Source of the DNA: Liolophura sinensis | Taxonomy: Eukaryota; Mollusca; Polyplacophora; Chitonida; Chitonidae | Direction: 5' to 3' | Assembly (NCBI RefSeq): GCF_032854445.1 | Contig: NC_088295.1 | Location: 20,571,385-20,635,384 of the forward strand | Length of the DNA: 64,000 nucleotides | Part shown: positions 10,501 through 21,300 of the stretch, in pieces | How positions within the stretch are numbered: position 1 is the first letter of the stretch | Layout: each line of letters begins with the position of its first letter | Notes under the pieces: generated by a model | What the model was told of the DNA's origin: nothing | The model's database searches: none | The model's input: only the letters and a program-made list of their open reading frames with translations | Program-made: the position numbers and the translations under genes

Positions 10501-12240
10501 TTTACACGTCACAGAAAACAATGTAGAGCAACAAAGGGGTGTCGATACACCGTCTTGACTAGTTGGTGACAATTCCCATCGCAATTGTTTTTCAGATGTA
10601 GAAAATATCTTTTATAATTCTCAAGAGTATCATGGATCCAAAATACACTGCTTAAGCGCTGGTGAAGGCAGGACAATATCTGCCTTAAGCCCTGAAATCT
10701 TGTTCAGGAGCATGTGGTTGCCACACGCCATCATCAAATTAAACCCATCCCGCCCATGCCAAGGAATGTGCCCAATGTGGTCTTCCTCCTAGGGGTTTGG
10801 TTCATCCACACCCATCAAAGAAATAACCCACAACACTCATTAGCCCTAATTATGGTTAACTCTGGTATGCCTTTTTCTACATTTTTTGCAGAGTGTTTAA
10901 TGAAACATCTCAAAATGGTTTACACGTCAGTTAGAACTATACAGCACCCCTGAAGCTTGTGTCTTTAACTCGATGCTATGTTTATATTTAAGAATTTTGC
11001 ATTGAAGGTAATCATGAACCTCTTACTAATTTCAGGTTGTTGAAAGAGGACGAAAAGAAGCCATTCATAGATGAAGCGGAACGTCTGCGTGTCCAACACA
11101 AGAAAGACTACCCAGATTACAAGTACCAACCGCGGCGGCGAAAGCCACTGAAGGGAGCGGGGAACAGTGTGGGAGACGGGAACTCTGTGTCCTCATCTTC
11201 TGTGATGTTCAAGACCCTCCAGGACAACTCTCCATCCTCTACCCTTAGTGACGGCGAATGTTCCAGCGACTGTTCTAGCCAAACCACCAGTAACCATGGT
11301 CCCCCAACACCACCTACCACCCCGAACCAACACGACAAATGCAGCATGGAACGCTCCAGAGCACGGGTTGTTCACCCAGGTAAGCCTTGAAACTAAAATT
11401 GTGTGATACCAGTCTTTTTCGAGCTGTGATAAAAATTTCAAATTAAAATTTTGTTTGTACCACATGTCTGCCATTACTAAATTTATGCTACTTTATCTTT
11501 GCACAGGTCATCGTCAAGCTCAGCCTATCGACTTCAGTCGGGTTGATATGCACCAACTGAGCACAGAAGTTATCAGCATGGACAACCTAAATGATGACGA
11601 GCTTGACCAGTACCTACTGCCGAACGGTGCACCAAATCCTTACCATCCACTGAACAGCCAAGCTGCCAACCAAGGAGATCCCAATTATCCAGCTTTCAGT
11701 TACGGTCCCACATCTTCCACCCAGACGACCTGGGCTTCACCGTACCGAGTCTCCAGTGGAGTGCCGTCGTATGCCATGTCATCTATGAACAACAACAACA
11801 ACATTCCACCTCACTACGAGATGTCCCACCAGCACTCGCCGCCACAGGCTCCACCTCAGCAGCAGTCCCCACCCCTGGCTCACATGAACTCTTCTCTTCC
11901 TTCCAACGCTCATGGTACTTACCAGGGCTCAAACCAGTGCAAATACAGAGACCTTGACCATCCTGTCAAACTGGAGCACCTGTCGCCACACCACGAATCC
12001 TACAACCGAGAAAATCACACCTACGATGTCCCCACAACACAGAGGTTCGATGTAGACAGTAGCCAAACCTCGCCCACCCAATATTCACCAAACAACGTAC
12101 CAAATAGCTTTTTAGGGCACAGTTTGCCAGTGAACGGCGCTCCTCCGCCAGCCTACCCTTTCATGGGACTTCCAATGCCGAAACCAATGTTCAACGCCAT
12201 CTCTGTGACAGCTGACCAGCAGTGGGACCGCTACACGTGA
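4195..12240 (+). CDS. SoxE: SoxE transcription factor (Sox8/9/10 family), three coding exons
   Basis: HMG-box DNA-binding transcription factor of group E, the group that in other animals directs neural crest, cartilage, glial and gonad programmes. The spliced CDS (4195-4568, 11036-11379, 11507-12240) is 1452 nt and encodes 483 residues, close to vertebrate SOX9 and SOX10 in length. Domains in order: SoxE dimerisation domain (about 37-75, with [18 protein letters not shown]), HMG box (about 77-155, starting [12 protein letters not shown] and ending near [13 protein letters not shown]), a Ser-rich linker with GPPTPPTTP, a K2-like transactivation domain (about 246-280, [11 protein letters not shown]), a P/Q-rich stretch (347-362), a VKLE sumoylation consensus (393-396) and a C-terminal Pro-rich tail ending DQQWDRYT. 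Domain positions before residue 125 are counted from the ATG at 4195. Splice sites, phases and frame all agree and there is no break. Group E is certain; the exact species is not. Confidence 0.97.
8442..8467. repeat. (CAT)n microsatellite
   Basis: Seven CAT triplets follow CATCGT inside SoxE intron 1. Read in frame they give runs of His or Asp, so the open frames crossing them look protein-like without being genes. Confidence 0.85.
10230..10460. promoter_or_regulatory. candidate intronic regulatory block
   Basis: A GC- and CpG-rich island in an otherwise AT-rich intron, about 0.6 kb before exon 2. It contains a CRE-like TGACGTCG near 10238, the GATA-like ATCGATAACG near 10312 and an E-box CACGTG at 10452-10457. 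There is no coding evidence. A conserved enhancer is the simplest reading, but only comparison with other genomes would show it. Confidence 0.3.
11036..11379 (+). CDS. SoxE: SoxE exon 2: second half of HMG box and Ser-rich linker
   Basis: Begins after TTTCAG with the last base of the split Arg codon and continues [18 protein letters not shown], completing the third HMG helix. The C-terminal nuclear localisation signal PRRRK follows at residues 157-161. Residues 180-212 are Ser-rich. GPPTPPTTP at 213-221 matches the segment I recall in vertebrate SOX9 and SOX10 and fits the TPxxT phosphodegron read by FBXW7. The exon ends CCAG|GTAAGC, phase 1. Confidence 0.96.
11380..11506 (+). other. SoxE: SoxE intron 2 (127 bp)
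   Basis: A short phase-1 intron from GTAAGC to TTTGCACAG. A pyrimidine-rich tract (CTTTATCTTTGC) precedes the acceptor. Removing it joins G to GT to make Gly240 and keeps the frame. Confidence 0.95.
11507..12240 (+). CDS. SoxE: SoxE exon 3: transactivation domains and C terminus
   Basis: Starts after the TTTGCACAG acceptor and ends at TGA 12238-12240. It encodes residues 240-483: [17 protein letters not shown] with [11 protein letters not shown] (K2-like activation domain), a five-Asn run (334-338), a P/Q-rich stretch (347-362), VKLEHLSP with Lys394 in a sumoylation consensus at nearly the position used in SOX9, and a Pro-rich end (451-483). The Gln-Trp near the end resembles the tail of vertebrate SOX10, but the final QPVYT-type motif is not present. 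Confidence 0.96.
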
Positions 12241-13066
12241 GACCGCTATAGATGTGCACAATACCAGGCACTGCTCATCGCGCTAAAAACTATACACTCG
12301 CCATTGACTGGAACTGTCACCATAGATCTCAGAACAATATGGACTATCGGGCCTGGGCCATTGGAACCCTATTTTGCCGAGTCATGCCTTGTTCCAGTGT
12401 CACAGATACACCAATACAACATCCGGGTTGAAGCCTTCAGATGATTTCATAGTGCTCAAATATAAACCATATGTGCCATCGAATGGACGAAAACTCTTGA
12501 TCGTGCCTTGATTATGCAACTCTTGTGATTTCTGGCTTGCAAATTATACACCCAGAGACATATTTTAAAGTATTGTTTGATACCTGTATTTCACCGACGT
12601 GCTATCTTGGACAGAGTTAAACGTTGGTGGGCCTAGGTGACAGAAAGGGTCCTGAGAACCTCTCATAGCACGTGGTAAATTGGGGTTTATTTAGAAGCCT
12701 TGCAGAGAAATCTTATATATTAAAGGTGCTATTTTATGGAGCGTCTGAGTTGATAACATGCAGGAAATGGCGAACTAGCGGACAATCTGGACACATTTAA
12801 TGAGGTTGATAAAACAATCGGCTAGACAAGAGGCAATGTGGTTATACTTTAGTACTGTAGTATCTGGCCAGTCGGCTGACTAAGCCACAGAGCAGCGGGA
12901 AATGGTGCCGCGGGTCAGTACTGGCAGGCCCAACTGCGGCTTCATCACATAGCAAAATAGACCAGTAAATTAGCTCAGTTTGTTTAGACATTTTGTGTAA
13001 GTTTTGTATTTGTGTTCACGAAAATTCATTTTCTTTAAAAAGCCGAACAAGTGGAGAAGTTGTTAA

Positions 13067-13074
13067 TGTACATA
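13067..13074 (+). promoter_or_regulatory. Pumilio-type site in SoxE 3' UTR
   Basis: TGTACATA is a perfect match to the PUF-protein consensus TGTANATA, on the transcribed strand. Confidence 0.5.
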
Positions 13075-13669
13075 GTGTATAGGCTAGATAGAGTGGCTGA
13101 ATGAGGTCAGTTCGGACAGCCTTCTCTTCTGACGCTATCATACCCAGCTACCACACGCACGACGCAGGCCCCCGGCTATCCTTATCTGCTTCTCTCTTAG
13201 ATATACGATTTAGTTCGAAAGCTTTGTTCCGCTCGGGTAATGCTATTGTTTTAATTATGTGTCAAGCCCCCATGACAATAGCCCGCTCTAAGAGCCACGT
13301 TACAGCCTCGGTGATTGGGTGATGTCCTGGTACAGCTAAAATTTCTGTTACTAACGGCGGTATAACTCAATCATCCTGCGCACTTTACCACCGAGACAGT
13401 CCCAGTGTAACTTGTAACTGGCAGTGTCCACCGAATATCTCACTATTTCCCGGTGCTATATTTTAATACTGACTAAAATTTGAGTCATCGAAATTTCTGA
13501 AGCGTGATTCACTATTGTGAGATATGACAAACCTGGTTAGCCCTTATAGCAATACGTCCGCAGTGTGTGACATTTACCATACATCGAGAAGAGCCTTAAC
13601 AACTTGATATTATTTATTTTTTGAGACTCCGAAAAGTCAATCTATGCAAACTATACCCAAAACATTTAT

Positions 13670-13677
13670 TGTAAATA
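13670..13677 (+). promoter_or_regulatory. Pumilio-type site in SoxE 3' UTR
   Basis: TGTAAATA is a perfect TGTANATA match on the transcribed strand, about 80 bases before the probable poly(A) signal. Confidence 0.5.
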
Positions 13678-13748
13678 ACCATTGTGTCAATTGATAACTT
13701 TATCTATTTGTAATTGAATGTAATATTTTATTGTTTTGTAAGGATTTT

Positions 13749-13756
13749 TGTAGATA
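13749..13756 (+). promoter_or_regulatory. Pumilio-type site overlapping the poly(A) signal
   Basis: TGTAGATA is a perfect TGTANATA match. It overlaps the GATAAA variant signal at 13753-13758. Confidence 0.45.
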
Positions 13757-13758
13757 AA
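13753..13758 (+). terminator. probable SoxE poly(A) signal (GATAAA)
   Basis: GATAAA is a known weaker variant of AATAAA. A CA at about 13780 and a T/G-rich stretch (ATTTTTGTTTAC) follow at the usual distance. I found no canonical AATAAA between the stop codon and this point. Confidence 0.45.
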
Positions 13759-13780
13759 TATATCTGATTCTTTGAAACAA

Positions 13781-16700
13781 TATTTTTGTTTACTTTCCTC
13801 TTACATGAGCTTACTGCTTCTATATTTGGTTTGTATGTGGAAAATGACCCCAAGGAGTACAACTGAATTCAAGCCAAATATTTTAATTGGGATAAAACGC
13901 TCCCAGTTAAATACATTGAGGGCATAAAAGCCTTCATTATCCTTCCGATCGAATATCCAAACAAGAAAGGCCGTGAAACATATATATGTCTTGTGACGAA
14001 ATCGCTTTAAGGTAATATACGAAAGAGTTTCTACACACACATCATACTTTATTCTCATGTACATGTACATTTACGTGTATCGGCATGGGAAGAACACTTT
14101 TTCATCAAACAAAATTTAATTATAAGCAAAATGACAAATGAGCAAACTATGTCAATCGCTGAGTTTCTAACACTTTAAATGACCTCTGTACATGGACCCG
14201 CTCTTAACTTCTACCGTTCTTTCAGGCGCTGATCAATTGAGCAGACAGTATATATATATACTTTTCAATATCGATGCGCCAATGTAAATGCTAAAAAAAG
14301 CAGCATAATGAATATTCCCGATTTCTTTTGAAACTTGCTAAATGGGATTTATTGCTTTCTAAGAACAGAATTTTGAGTAGCTAATTAAGACGACTATTTA
14401 ATTATACTGCATACCTGCGGACGACATCTCCTTTTATATATTTATATACATGAATATAGTGGCTAAATAGGAAGAAAGAATTCCGATGCAACCATATAAG
14501 CTAGAAATGACATATAAACTGACGCTAGACATATATAAGCAAAAATTAAAAGGCAAAAAACACCTCTTTTCGGATAAATATTGCTGACTTCAGTTAGCAA
14601 TTTAAATGTGGTGAAGTACAATGCAATTTAAGACGAATAGTGAACATTACTGAAGTTTTTAAAAAGTTAAGGAAAAAACAAGTTTCTGGTGAGCTAAAAA
14701 CGATTTTAACAAAGATTGCGCCAGAAAATACACTCATATAGACTAAGAAACACGTAGCCATACACATTTTCACTGACTGATTAAAAGCAGTTTTCTGACA
14801 GACAGTAGTTTTACAGGGCGCCTTACGCGGGCGTTGATCTGCATGTTCAGGGACAACACGCATGCATTGGCTGCATCCGAAGACGTTCAGCATGTAAGGC
14901 ATTCTCCCTGACAGTTACAATCTAACGAAGAGGTCGTCCGATTTGGATAAACATAATCCAGAAACCCACCTAGATGTCTTTCTCTTGAAAGCTTTGAACC
15001 ATTCCAAGTCTCGAGTCACTTCATAGATTTGTTCAAAATGTCACGAGGGTGAAGCGACATAAGTTTGGCTTTGTATTACGTCAGAAGTTGCAACTCGAAT
15101 TCGACACATTTTTTTTGTCTGTAATTAACCTATACATGCAGATACTACATATCACAGTCATATCTACCGTCATATTTAATAACAATAGGTTTTTTATTGA
15201 CAAAAAGACGTGTTGACTTCGTGTTGTGGATTTTAAAAAGTTTTCAATATGAGCAAGTTAGAATGGGTACATGTTTTGTATCAGTCTTAAATGTCACATA
15301 ACTCAATGAATATTGATATAACAGCATCTGGTGAGTATAAGAAACAAATTATATATTTTTTAAAATGTTCTTATACTATTACATTTGAAATATATTTCGG
15401 GACTTCTTGTAATGAATGAATGAAAATTTCCCAGTCCATGTTTATAGCGATAAACAACTGGTGTTGGCATAAATTTATTTTTCCATGCATATTGATATGC
15501 ATTTGTCCATGCACACAGACATATATCAACCTTGTAACGGGTGGTCAAGAGCAACCATTTTAATACTAACTCATGGAAGTACATAATTATATCGCACTGA
15601 TACAATTAAGCATCTGATGTATAACTGCATGCTTGTAGAGGTATGTAATGGTACCTATTCAGGTATCAGTCACTTTTATCATGTAATTATACATTAGCAC
15701 GTGTATCCCTGCATAGGTATTGTAAAATATAACACATTTTTATAATGTTGAATTATAGATATATTTGAAATATTTTACGGTTTATACATTTTCTATTCAG
15801 CATCGTAGACTCTGGGAAGATTTAGTTCCATTGTGACAATACCGTGCAATCATTAGCGTATAGAGGATACCTTTGTTTATATGCGGCTTGTACAAAGAAC
15901 ATTCTCCATGGTACATATTTTCTGGCAAAACATACATTACGTAAAACACGGGTTATGAAAATGGGTTACTCTTATCAGGTGAAGAAAAGGGAAATAAATT
16001 CTTTTTATTTATTGATTTATTTAATTTATTATTTTACCTAACATACGCCATAAGCCGGGGATACTCGGATATGCCAGCGCTGTGACAACCAAACAGGTTT
16101 ACCTTAGTGACTATTACGGCATCTCGTCCATATACATGTAGTTAGTGGGAAACATTCCGACACCCGAAATTTACAAAAGAAACTTTGGTAGATGGATACG
16201 AAACATCACTCATTGATATATGAAATTTAAATGAGTTGCGTTAGGTGGTCAATGTCTGAGATGCAGTGGCTGATCAATATATACTTCTGATTTTCACGCA
16301 CACACCAAAAACGGTTGATGGTTTTAAAATGGACATAATTATTAAAATGTAGCAAAAGGCATTAAATGGTTAATATATCGTGTACCGAGCCGTGGTGTAC
16401 ATTCGTGTACACACGGAATGCGTGCTGGCGATACGGGCCATCCGATCTGGGTGCCGTGCTGACAAAGGCTTGAATAAACGGTCAAGCGGATATCCTGAGA
16501 CAGGACATATGTACGAAGTATGGCGTTTTTCCGTCGGACATTGCCAGAGCAATTATGTACATGCTAGGAAATATTCTGTACACATGTAAAACCCATGTGA
16601 CCTCTTTCACAAAATCTCACATTTTGATCACAGGCTGAATTAAACTTGATATACTATAAAATTATACATTAAAAGTTTAAATTTTGTCCCTGACGTTTAG

Positions 16701-18376
16701 GAAAATGTAATCTGTTATAGCCGTTTTACTCATTTTGAGACAAAATGTATTACAAAATAGTTTCCATAAATACCTGTAAATGATACTGCTAAGAATCTTT
16801 GTCTATATGTTATTTACACACACATGTACTACAACGGATTCTAATATTGAATACTGATATAAACCTCGTTATTATTCATTTATACGTGAAATGATATGAT
16901 TTCGTTAACGGCTGTGTTAAGAGACAGTTTAAATCGTTAAGCACCAATCAGGTTAAGACATATATTATGTCGTTAAACACTAAAAAAAGTAAGACACGTT
17001 TTATACTTCATGTAATTCCACACTTGTTGTTAGAGTATATGGGAAGTACGTTGAATTCATCATTTCTTTACACGTTTTAATCATTATTTCTCTACATTAT
17101 TTAGACAAAATTATAAATAATTTACAGAATATTTTATTCTTAAGTTGGAATACCGTAATTACATTCTCCGTAAAAAAAATATCCAGTTGCATTTCGATGT
17201 CCGTTTAGTGGGAAAATCAGTTTAATAAGCTACATAAATGGATTCCTATTTATTTTGGGGGATTTTTGTTGTGTTTTTTTTCATTTTGCGAATGTTACAT
17301 GACTTTATATCAAAATTATATTTTTTCAGCAAGGTGTTAAAATAGCGATACCACAAAACAAACACGGATTTTGCTGACAAATGACCCCTTCCCATGCAAA
17401 TGCAATTGTCGAGTTGACAGTGCATGACTGTCGGGAAATTCCAAGAATATACATATCGCGCCTCGGTTCGCTTATTCGTCTCTGCCGTATACTAGATCTG
17501 TATAGCTTACGTCCACAGGACAGACAATGATTTGACTGTGTTCTACCTATCATAGTCAAGGGCAGGTTTAACCGTGTATGGCTATGAATCATTGGGAACA
17601 GTTTAACACATTAAGTGTTGGGGGTAGAAAATCGACAACTCCGTTTTCCCAAGTGGACAACTTTGTTTACCAGATTAAGACCATATAGCTTAATTACACC
17701 CATCAGCAGGCCCCAAATGCACGCATAACGACTGACGTTCAGAAGGGAAGCGTTTATTTTACAGTTTATTGCTTTGAAAAGTTCTGCCGCCAGGTAGGAG
17801 AGTAGAACGAGATAGACACGAAAAAGGCATAAAGATTACAGCTATGAAAGTTTATTGAGACAAGACGAGTTTGCGTTTGTCAGCCAACAAGCTACTCCTA
17901 GAAATAAAGAGGGCTCTGTGTAACGGGTAATGAATGAAGCTGAGAATCTGCTGTCGTACACACCGCTCAGCTTCGGCATTACACGTGCTCTACAGTTAGT
18001 TTAATTTATAAAAATAACTGAAACACGGGCTGCTAAAACGGTCCACACATGCATGTTACTTGTTTCCTTGGAATCAGGCGACACAAAACAGATATCTTAC
18101 CAATGCGAATGTTATCAAACTGAAAAAAATCGACACATGCGATGCTAAGATCGAGTTGATCAGCAAAGAGTATATAGTCGCGTTTCCTCTGAATATTTAT
18201 GATTACATTGTTACGTACATCCACAACACGAAAACAGCTATAGAATAGTGCTGAAACTCGTTTGAACTGGTTATTGTATTGATAGTATTATGTTGTCATT
18301 TTTGTCCGAGCCTTTGTAGTTTGGTAAATACAGAAATTCAACTTTTTGTTTTATTCTTACTTTGGTTTTCTTGCAG
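13781..18376. other. intergenic DNA downstream of SoxE
   Basis: AT-rich, with normal CpG content (30 CpG counted in 14101-15060). No exon or full repeat is recognised. A TATA microsatellite lies near 14250. A CpG-dense islet at 16380-16560 stands out from its AT-rich surroundings and is open in two overlapping frames of about 60-70 codons on opposite strands, neither of which I recognise. A T-rich tract at 16000-16040 may be a SINE tail remnant. Confidence 0.6.
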
Positions 18377-18480
18377 TGGTAAAACCAAAATCTACATTAC
18401 TAAAAGTTAAGAAACAACATAAAAGAGGAAAGAAAAACGGCGGAGGTCGGAAGGCTGCTGTAACGCGAAGAGGTTTGTAA
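18377..18480 (+). CDS. orphan exon-like segment with basic C terminus
   Basis: A textbook acceptor (TTTGGTTTTCTTGCAG) precedes an open frame that starts with two bases of a split codon. It continues VKPKSTLLKVKKQHKRGKKN and then GGGRKAAVTRRGL before TAA at 18478-18480. An alternative donor AG|GTTTGT at 18473 would splice out just before the stop. The Lys/Arg-rich tail resembles the basic ends of some growth factors and nuclear proteins, but no family is recognised and no partner exon was found upstream. It may be a chance match. Confidence 0.2.
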
Positions 18481-20052
18481 CAATTTAAAGAATGTCAGAA
18501 TATTAGCCCTGTAGTGTGAGTACAGTGAGACAGAGGCAGAGTAATACAAGGACAGGCGACTCAACAAACGTAAACACGAGCGCTGAGCTAAGAGGCGCTC
18601 CGAGTCGCTCCAAGATGACAGGGCTGCGCATGTACGCCATTATACGTTCTACATGGGATCTGCGGGCTGACCACAAGCTCCCTCCATTCATAATGCGGTA
18701 GAAACAGCCAATTAACTTGACCCGACCGGCCGCGCAGAATTGCTGAGGGGGAAAAGCCAAGAAGAACAGAAATGTTGACGACGACCCCGAACTAACGGAC
18801 CTTAAGCCAAAACCTGAGCAGACTGCATGCAAGGGTAAAGGGTGCAATTTGAACAGAACACACAAGAGCGAATTAAAGCGACTAAAATCTAAGAAACTAA
18901 GAAATCTAAGAAATTTATATGAATAAATTTGCATATTCTTCTCAAATTCCATTAATAAGTTCAGAGACAACGTCAAACAACAGACGACGCTCCACCTAAT
19001 CTTTCAGGGTTTAATAGAACATGCATGTGCAATTAGCCTGTCAAATCGGCATCGGAGATTGCAGATAGGCCAGTATTCTTGTATTTTGCATACACAGACT
19101 TCAAACGTTCTCTGGGAATGTTAGTTGCTGGGTGGGAAAGTAAATTACATTAAAACATTGAAAAGCACTTATTGGGATTTAATCTTGTCTGAAGTGAAAC
19201 TATGTTATTCTCCCACGCGATAGGGCAGTCATGTTCACGTATTGTCAGTTAGACAAAACGGTGACTGGAGATACAACTGATTTATTTAAATGAATGAAGT
19301 TTTGAGTAACTAGAAGACAAGTTTTAAATAAGGGCGCTTCTATTAGACTAATATCATGAGCAAATGGAAGGTATGTAACAGAGCTGCAAATTAGCACATT
19401 TCCCCTGGAATTCCTGTGACCCTCAACAACTTGACGCACGACAACGTAAAAGCTTTCGGGTTTTTTTTCTCTTCGTGTTTTTCTGTAGCAACTGTCGGTG
19501 TCGTCTTGTATCATCTCGTCAAGATGTTTGTTTTCTTTTTTGTCTCCGGCTGGGAGACGACTTTAGCGCGGCATGCGTGACCAGTGGCAGCGGGTGTGGA
19601 CTGAACAGTGAAGTCATATTCACGTAACCGCCATGGCTATACATGTAGACAAACGAGGCTGATCGACAGTGACTGGTGTTGACGCTTGCCAATCGCAACC
19701 CTTCTTTCCAGAACGTTATATAGCGCTGTATGATTCAGAGAGCGGGAATACATCTTCGGCTGTGACAGGGTGACAAGATAACCTGTCAACAATTTTCGAT
19801 GTTTGTTACCGTCATGGGGCCATCTTACGTCTCTGCGATGTGACCCCTGGAGATCAGAAGCTACAGATTTATGGTTAGCTGGAAACGGGCAAAAACCACA
19901 CTCAAAGATTTTTATGGCAGCTCATTTATTTAACAGAGCCATTATATGTGGGGTTGGTTGACATCCCCAAATGCGCTAAACCAACACATCCGAAGGTTTA
20001 GTTCAGTATACGTTATCGTTTGTACAGGTAAAAAGTGTTTTATATGTCTTAC
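18481..20052. other. intergenic DNA
   Basis: No supported gene. The 157-codon minus-strand frame at 18503-18976 has no domain, no clear splice context and a composition that looks like chance. The region 19540-19760 is CpG-rich (for example TTTAGCGCGGCATGCG) but shows no coding or repeat signature. Confidence 0.5.
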
Positions 20053-20170
20053 ATTTATTTATTTTAATGGTGTTTCACGCCGTACTCATAAAAATTTCAC
20101 TTATTATATACAACGGTGGCACTGCAGCATTATTGTGCGGGGAAACCGCGCAGAACCCGGCGAAAAATTA
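20053..20170 (-). mobile_element. SINE fragment, minus orientation
   Basis: (TTTA)n is followed by TGTTTCACGCCGTACTCA, an ACAACGGTGGCA block and GGGGAAACCGCGCAGAACCC. This is a diverged copy of the 2231-2420 core, lacking the tRNA-related end. Confidence 0.65.
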
Positions 20171-20606
20171 CTTATGTTATGCCAATAGCCAAATCTTTGC
20201 CTCGGATATTCTCTGATTGAACGATTGCTGAGGATTAAACATTGTGCAATTATATGAATGATAAGTGCAGTTAGTTATGGTTACGAAATATGACCGATAT
20301 GATTGCCTCGTACACAGTGGTTATAATAGAAGACCTTAACGCTGTAGTTCCACATGCTCGAAATGAAGATACTTTGTTGGGTTGCAGACAGTAAACGTGC
20401 ACCATATAGTGTTTTCCTCTCATTTAATATGTTTATCCATTGGATCTTACTACCTGCAAGTCGACAAAACTGAAGATATCCCGCAAATTCACCACAGTTG
20501 TAAAGAGGCACAGCTGCAAAATATTTCATTCCAGATGTATCGTACTCTGAGAGAATCTCATCTTCTGAAGTGGCTGAGTTCACGTTATTTTGTATCAAAT
20601 TTATAT

Positions 20607-20690
20607 TATATAATATATATAATAATAATATATATATTATATATATAATTACATATAACATATATAATATTTATAAATTTATAAATCCGG
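20607..20690. repeat. AT-rich palindromic tract
   Basis: Dozens of alternating A/T bases with runs of TATATAAT and its complement, able to form hairpins. It directly abuts the SINE pair at 20696-20893, suggesting a fragile insertion site or an expanded SINE tail. Confidence 0.75.
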
Positions 20691-20695
20691 CATGT

Positions 20696-20790
20696 ACTGG
20701 CTGTTTCACGCTCTATACTCAAGAATATTTCACTTGTATGACGGCGGTCAACATTAGAGTGGTAGGAAACCAGACAGAGCCCGGGTGAAC
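20696..20790 (-). mobile_element. SINE fragment, minus orientation
   Basis: TGTTTCACGCTCTATACTCA, the ATGACGGCGGTCAACATTAG block and GGAAACCAGACAGAGCCC match the 2231-2420 core on the minus strand. It stops where a second, oppositely oriented fragment begins. Confidence 0.6.
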
Positions 20791-20893
20791 CTCACTGTGA
20801 GTTCAAGTCCAGCGCAAGCAGGATTCCTCTCAGGGCGATAGTATGTGGAAAAATCTAGTGTGAAAAGCAATGAAATAAATAAATAAATAAGCC
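20791..20893 (+). mobile_element. SINE fragment, plus orientation, with (AAAT)n tail
   Basis: GAGTTCAAGTCCAGCGCAAG (B-box-like), GGATTCCTCTCAGG and GTATGTGGAAAAATCT are followed by (AAAT)n ending at 20890. This is the head region of the same kind of SINE in the opposite orientation to its left neighbour, missing the middle core. Confidence 0.5.
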
Positions 20894-21051
20894 AACGAAA
20901 TTTTCAGAATCAAATGTTATGTTTCATCTAACCATATTTCTGCAACATTCGTTAGTGCTTTGTAACTAACCCCGTTCAAAACATGGCACGGTCCAGAGTA
21001 CTCATAGAAAACAATATTGAAATTAAGTACGCCTATGTCAGTGCCATGTAG

Positions 21052-21165
21052 ATCTATTTATTTATTTTATTGATTTGATTTGTGTTTTACGGCGTAATCA
21101 AGAATATTTCACTTATACGACGGGGGCCAGCCATATGGTCGGAAGGAAATGGGTCAAGAAGATCT
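21052..21165 (-). mobile_element. SINE fragment, minus orientation
   Basis: TTTATTTATT, then TGTGTTTTACGGCGTAATCA, a CTTATACGACGGGGGCCAGC block and a decayed GGAAATGGGTCA segment. It is the third copy of the core within 1.2 kb. Confidence 0.65.
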
Positions 21166-21220
21166 ACTTCAGATGCACGATATCATGCCTTGTACATGTA
21201 TATACTGTTTTCGCGGCTTC

Positions 21221-21300
21221 GGATTGGGTTAATTCGCCAGACATTTCTATTTCTTTCTTTGGATTTGGTCAGTTTGCCAGACATTTCTATTTCTTTCTAT
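21221..21300. repeat. 40 bp tandem duplication
   Basis: Two adjacent units of 40 bp share GCCAGACATTTCTATTTCTT (at 21236 and 21276) with a few differences in their first halves. Confidence 0.75.

Larger units (their letters stand above)
4569..11035 (+). other. SoxE: SoxE intron 1 (6467 bp)
   Basis: A GTAAGT donor and a TTTCAG acceptor bound the intron, which splits an Arg codon inside the HMG box. It has normal CpG content and no recognisable nested gene. It contains an AT microsatellite near 4740-4790, a (CAT)n run at 8442-8466 and a CpG-rich block at 10230-10460. Several open frames of 60-130 codons occur, none with a recognised domain. A large first intron in a developmental gene is a usual place for enhancers. 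Confidence 0.9.
12241..13780 (+). other. SoxE: SoxE 3' UTR (inferred)
   Basis: No open frame or repeat interrupts the stretch from the stop codon to the probable poly(A) signal at 13753. CpG content falls and A+T rises toward its end. It carries three perfect Pumilio-type sites (TGTANATA), two of them in the last 110 bases. The end is inferred from the signal and the T/G-rich DNA after it. Confidence 0.55.

Noticed and set aside
18503-18976. 157-codon minus-strand frame
   Set aside because: Length alone is not enough in unique DNA. No recognised motif, and the ends do not match splice or UTR signals.
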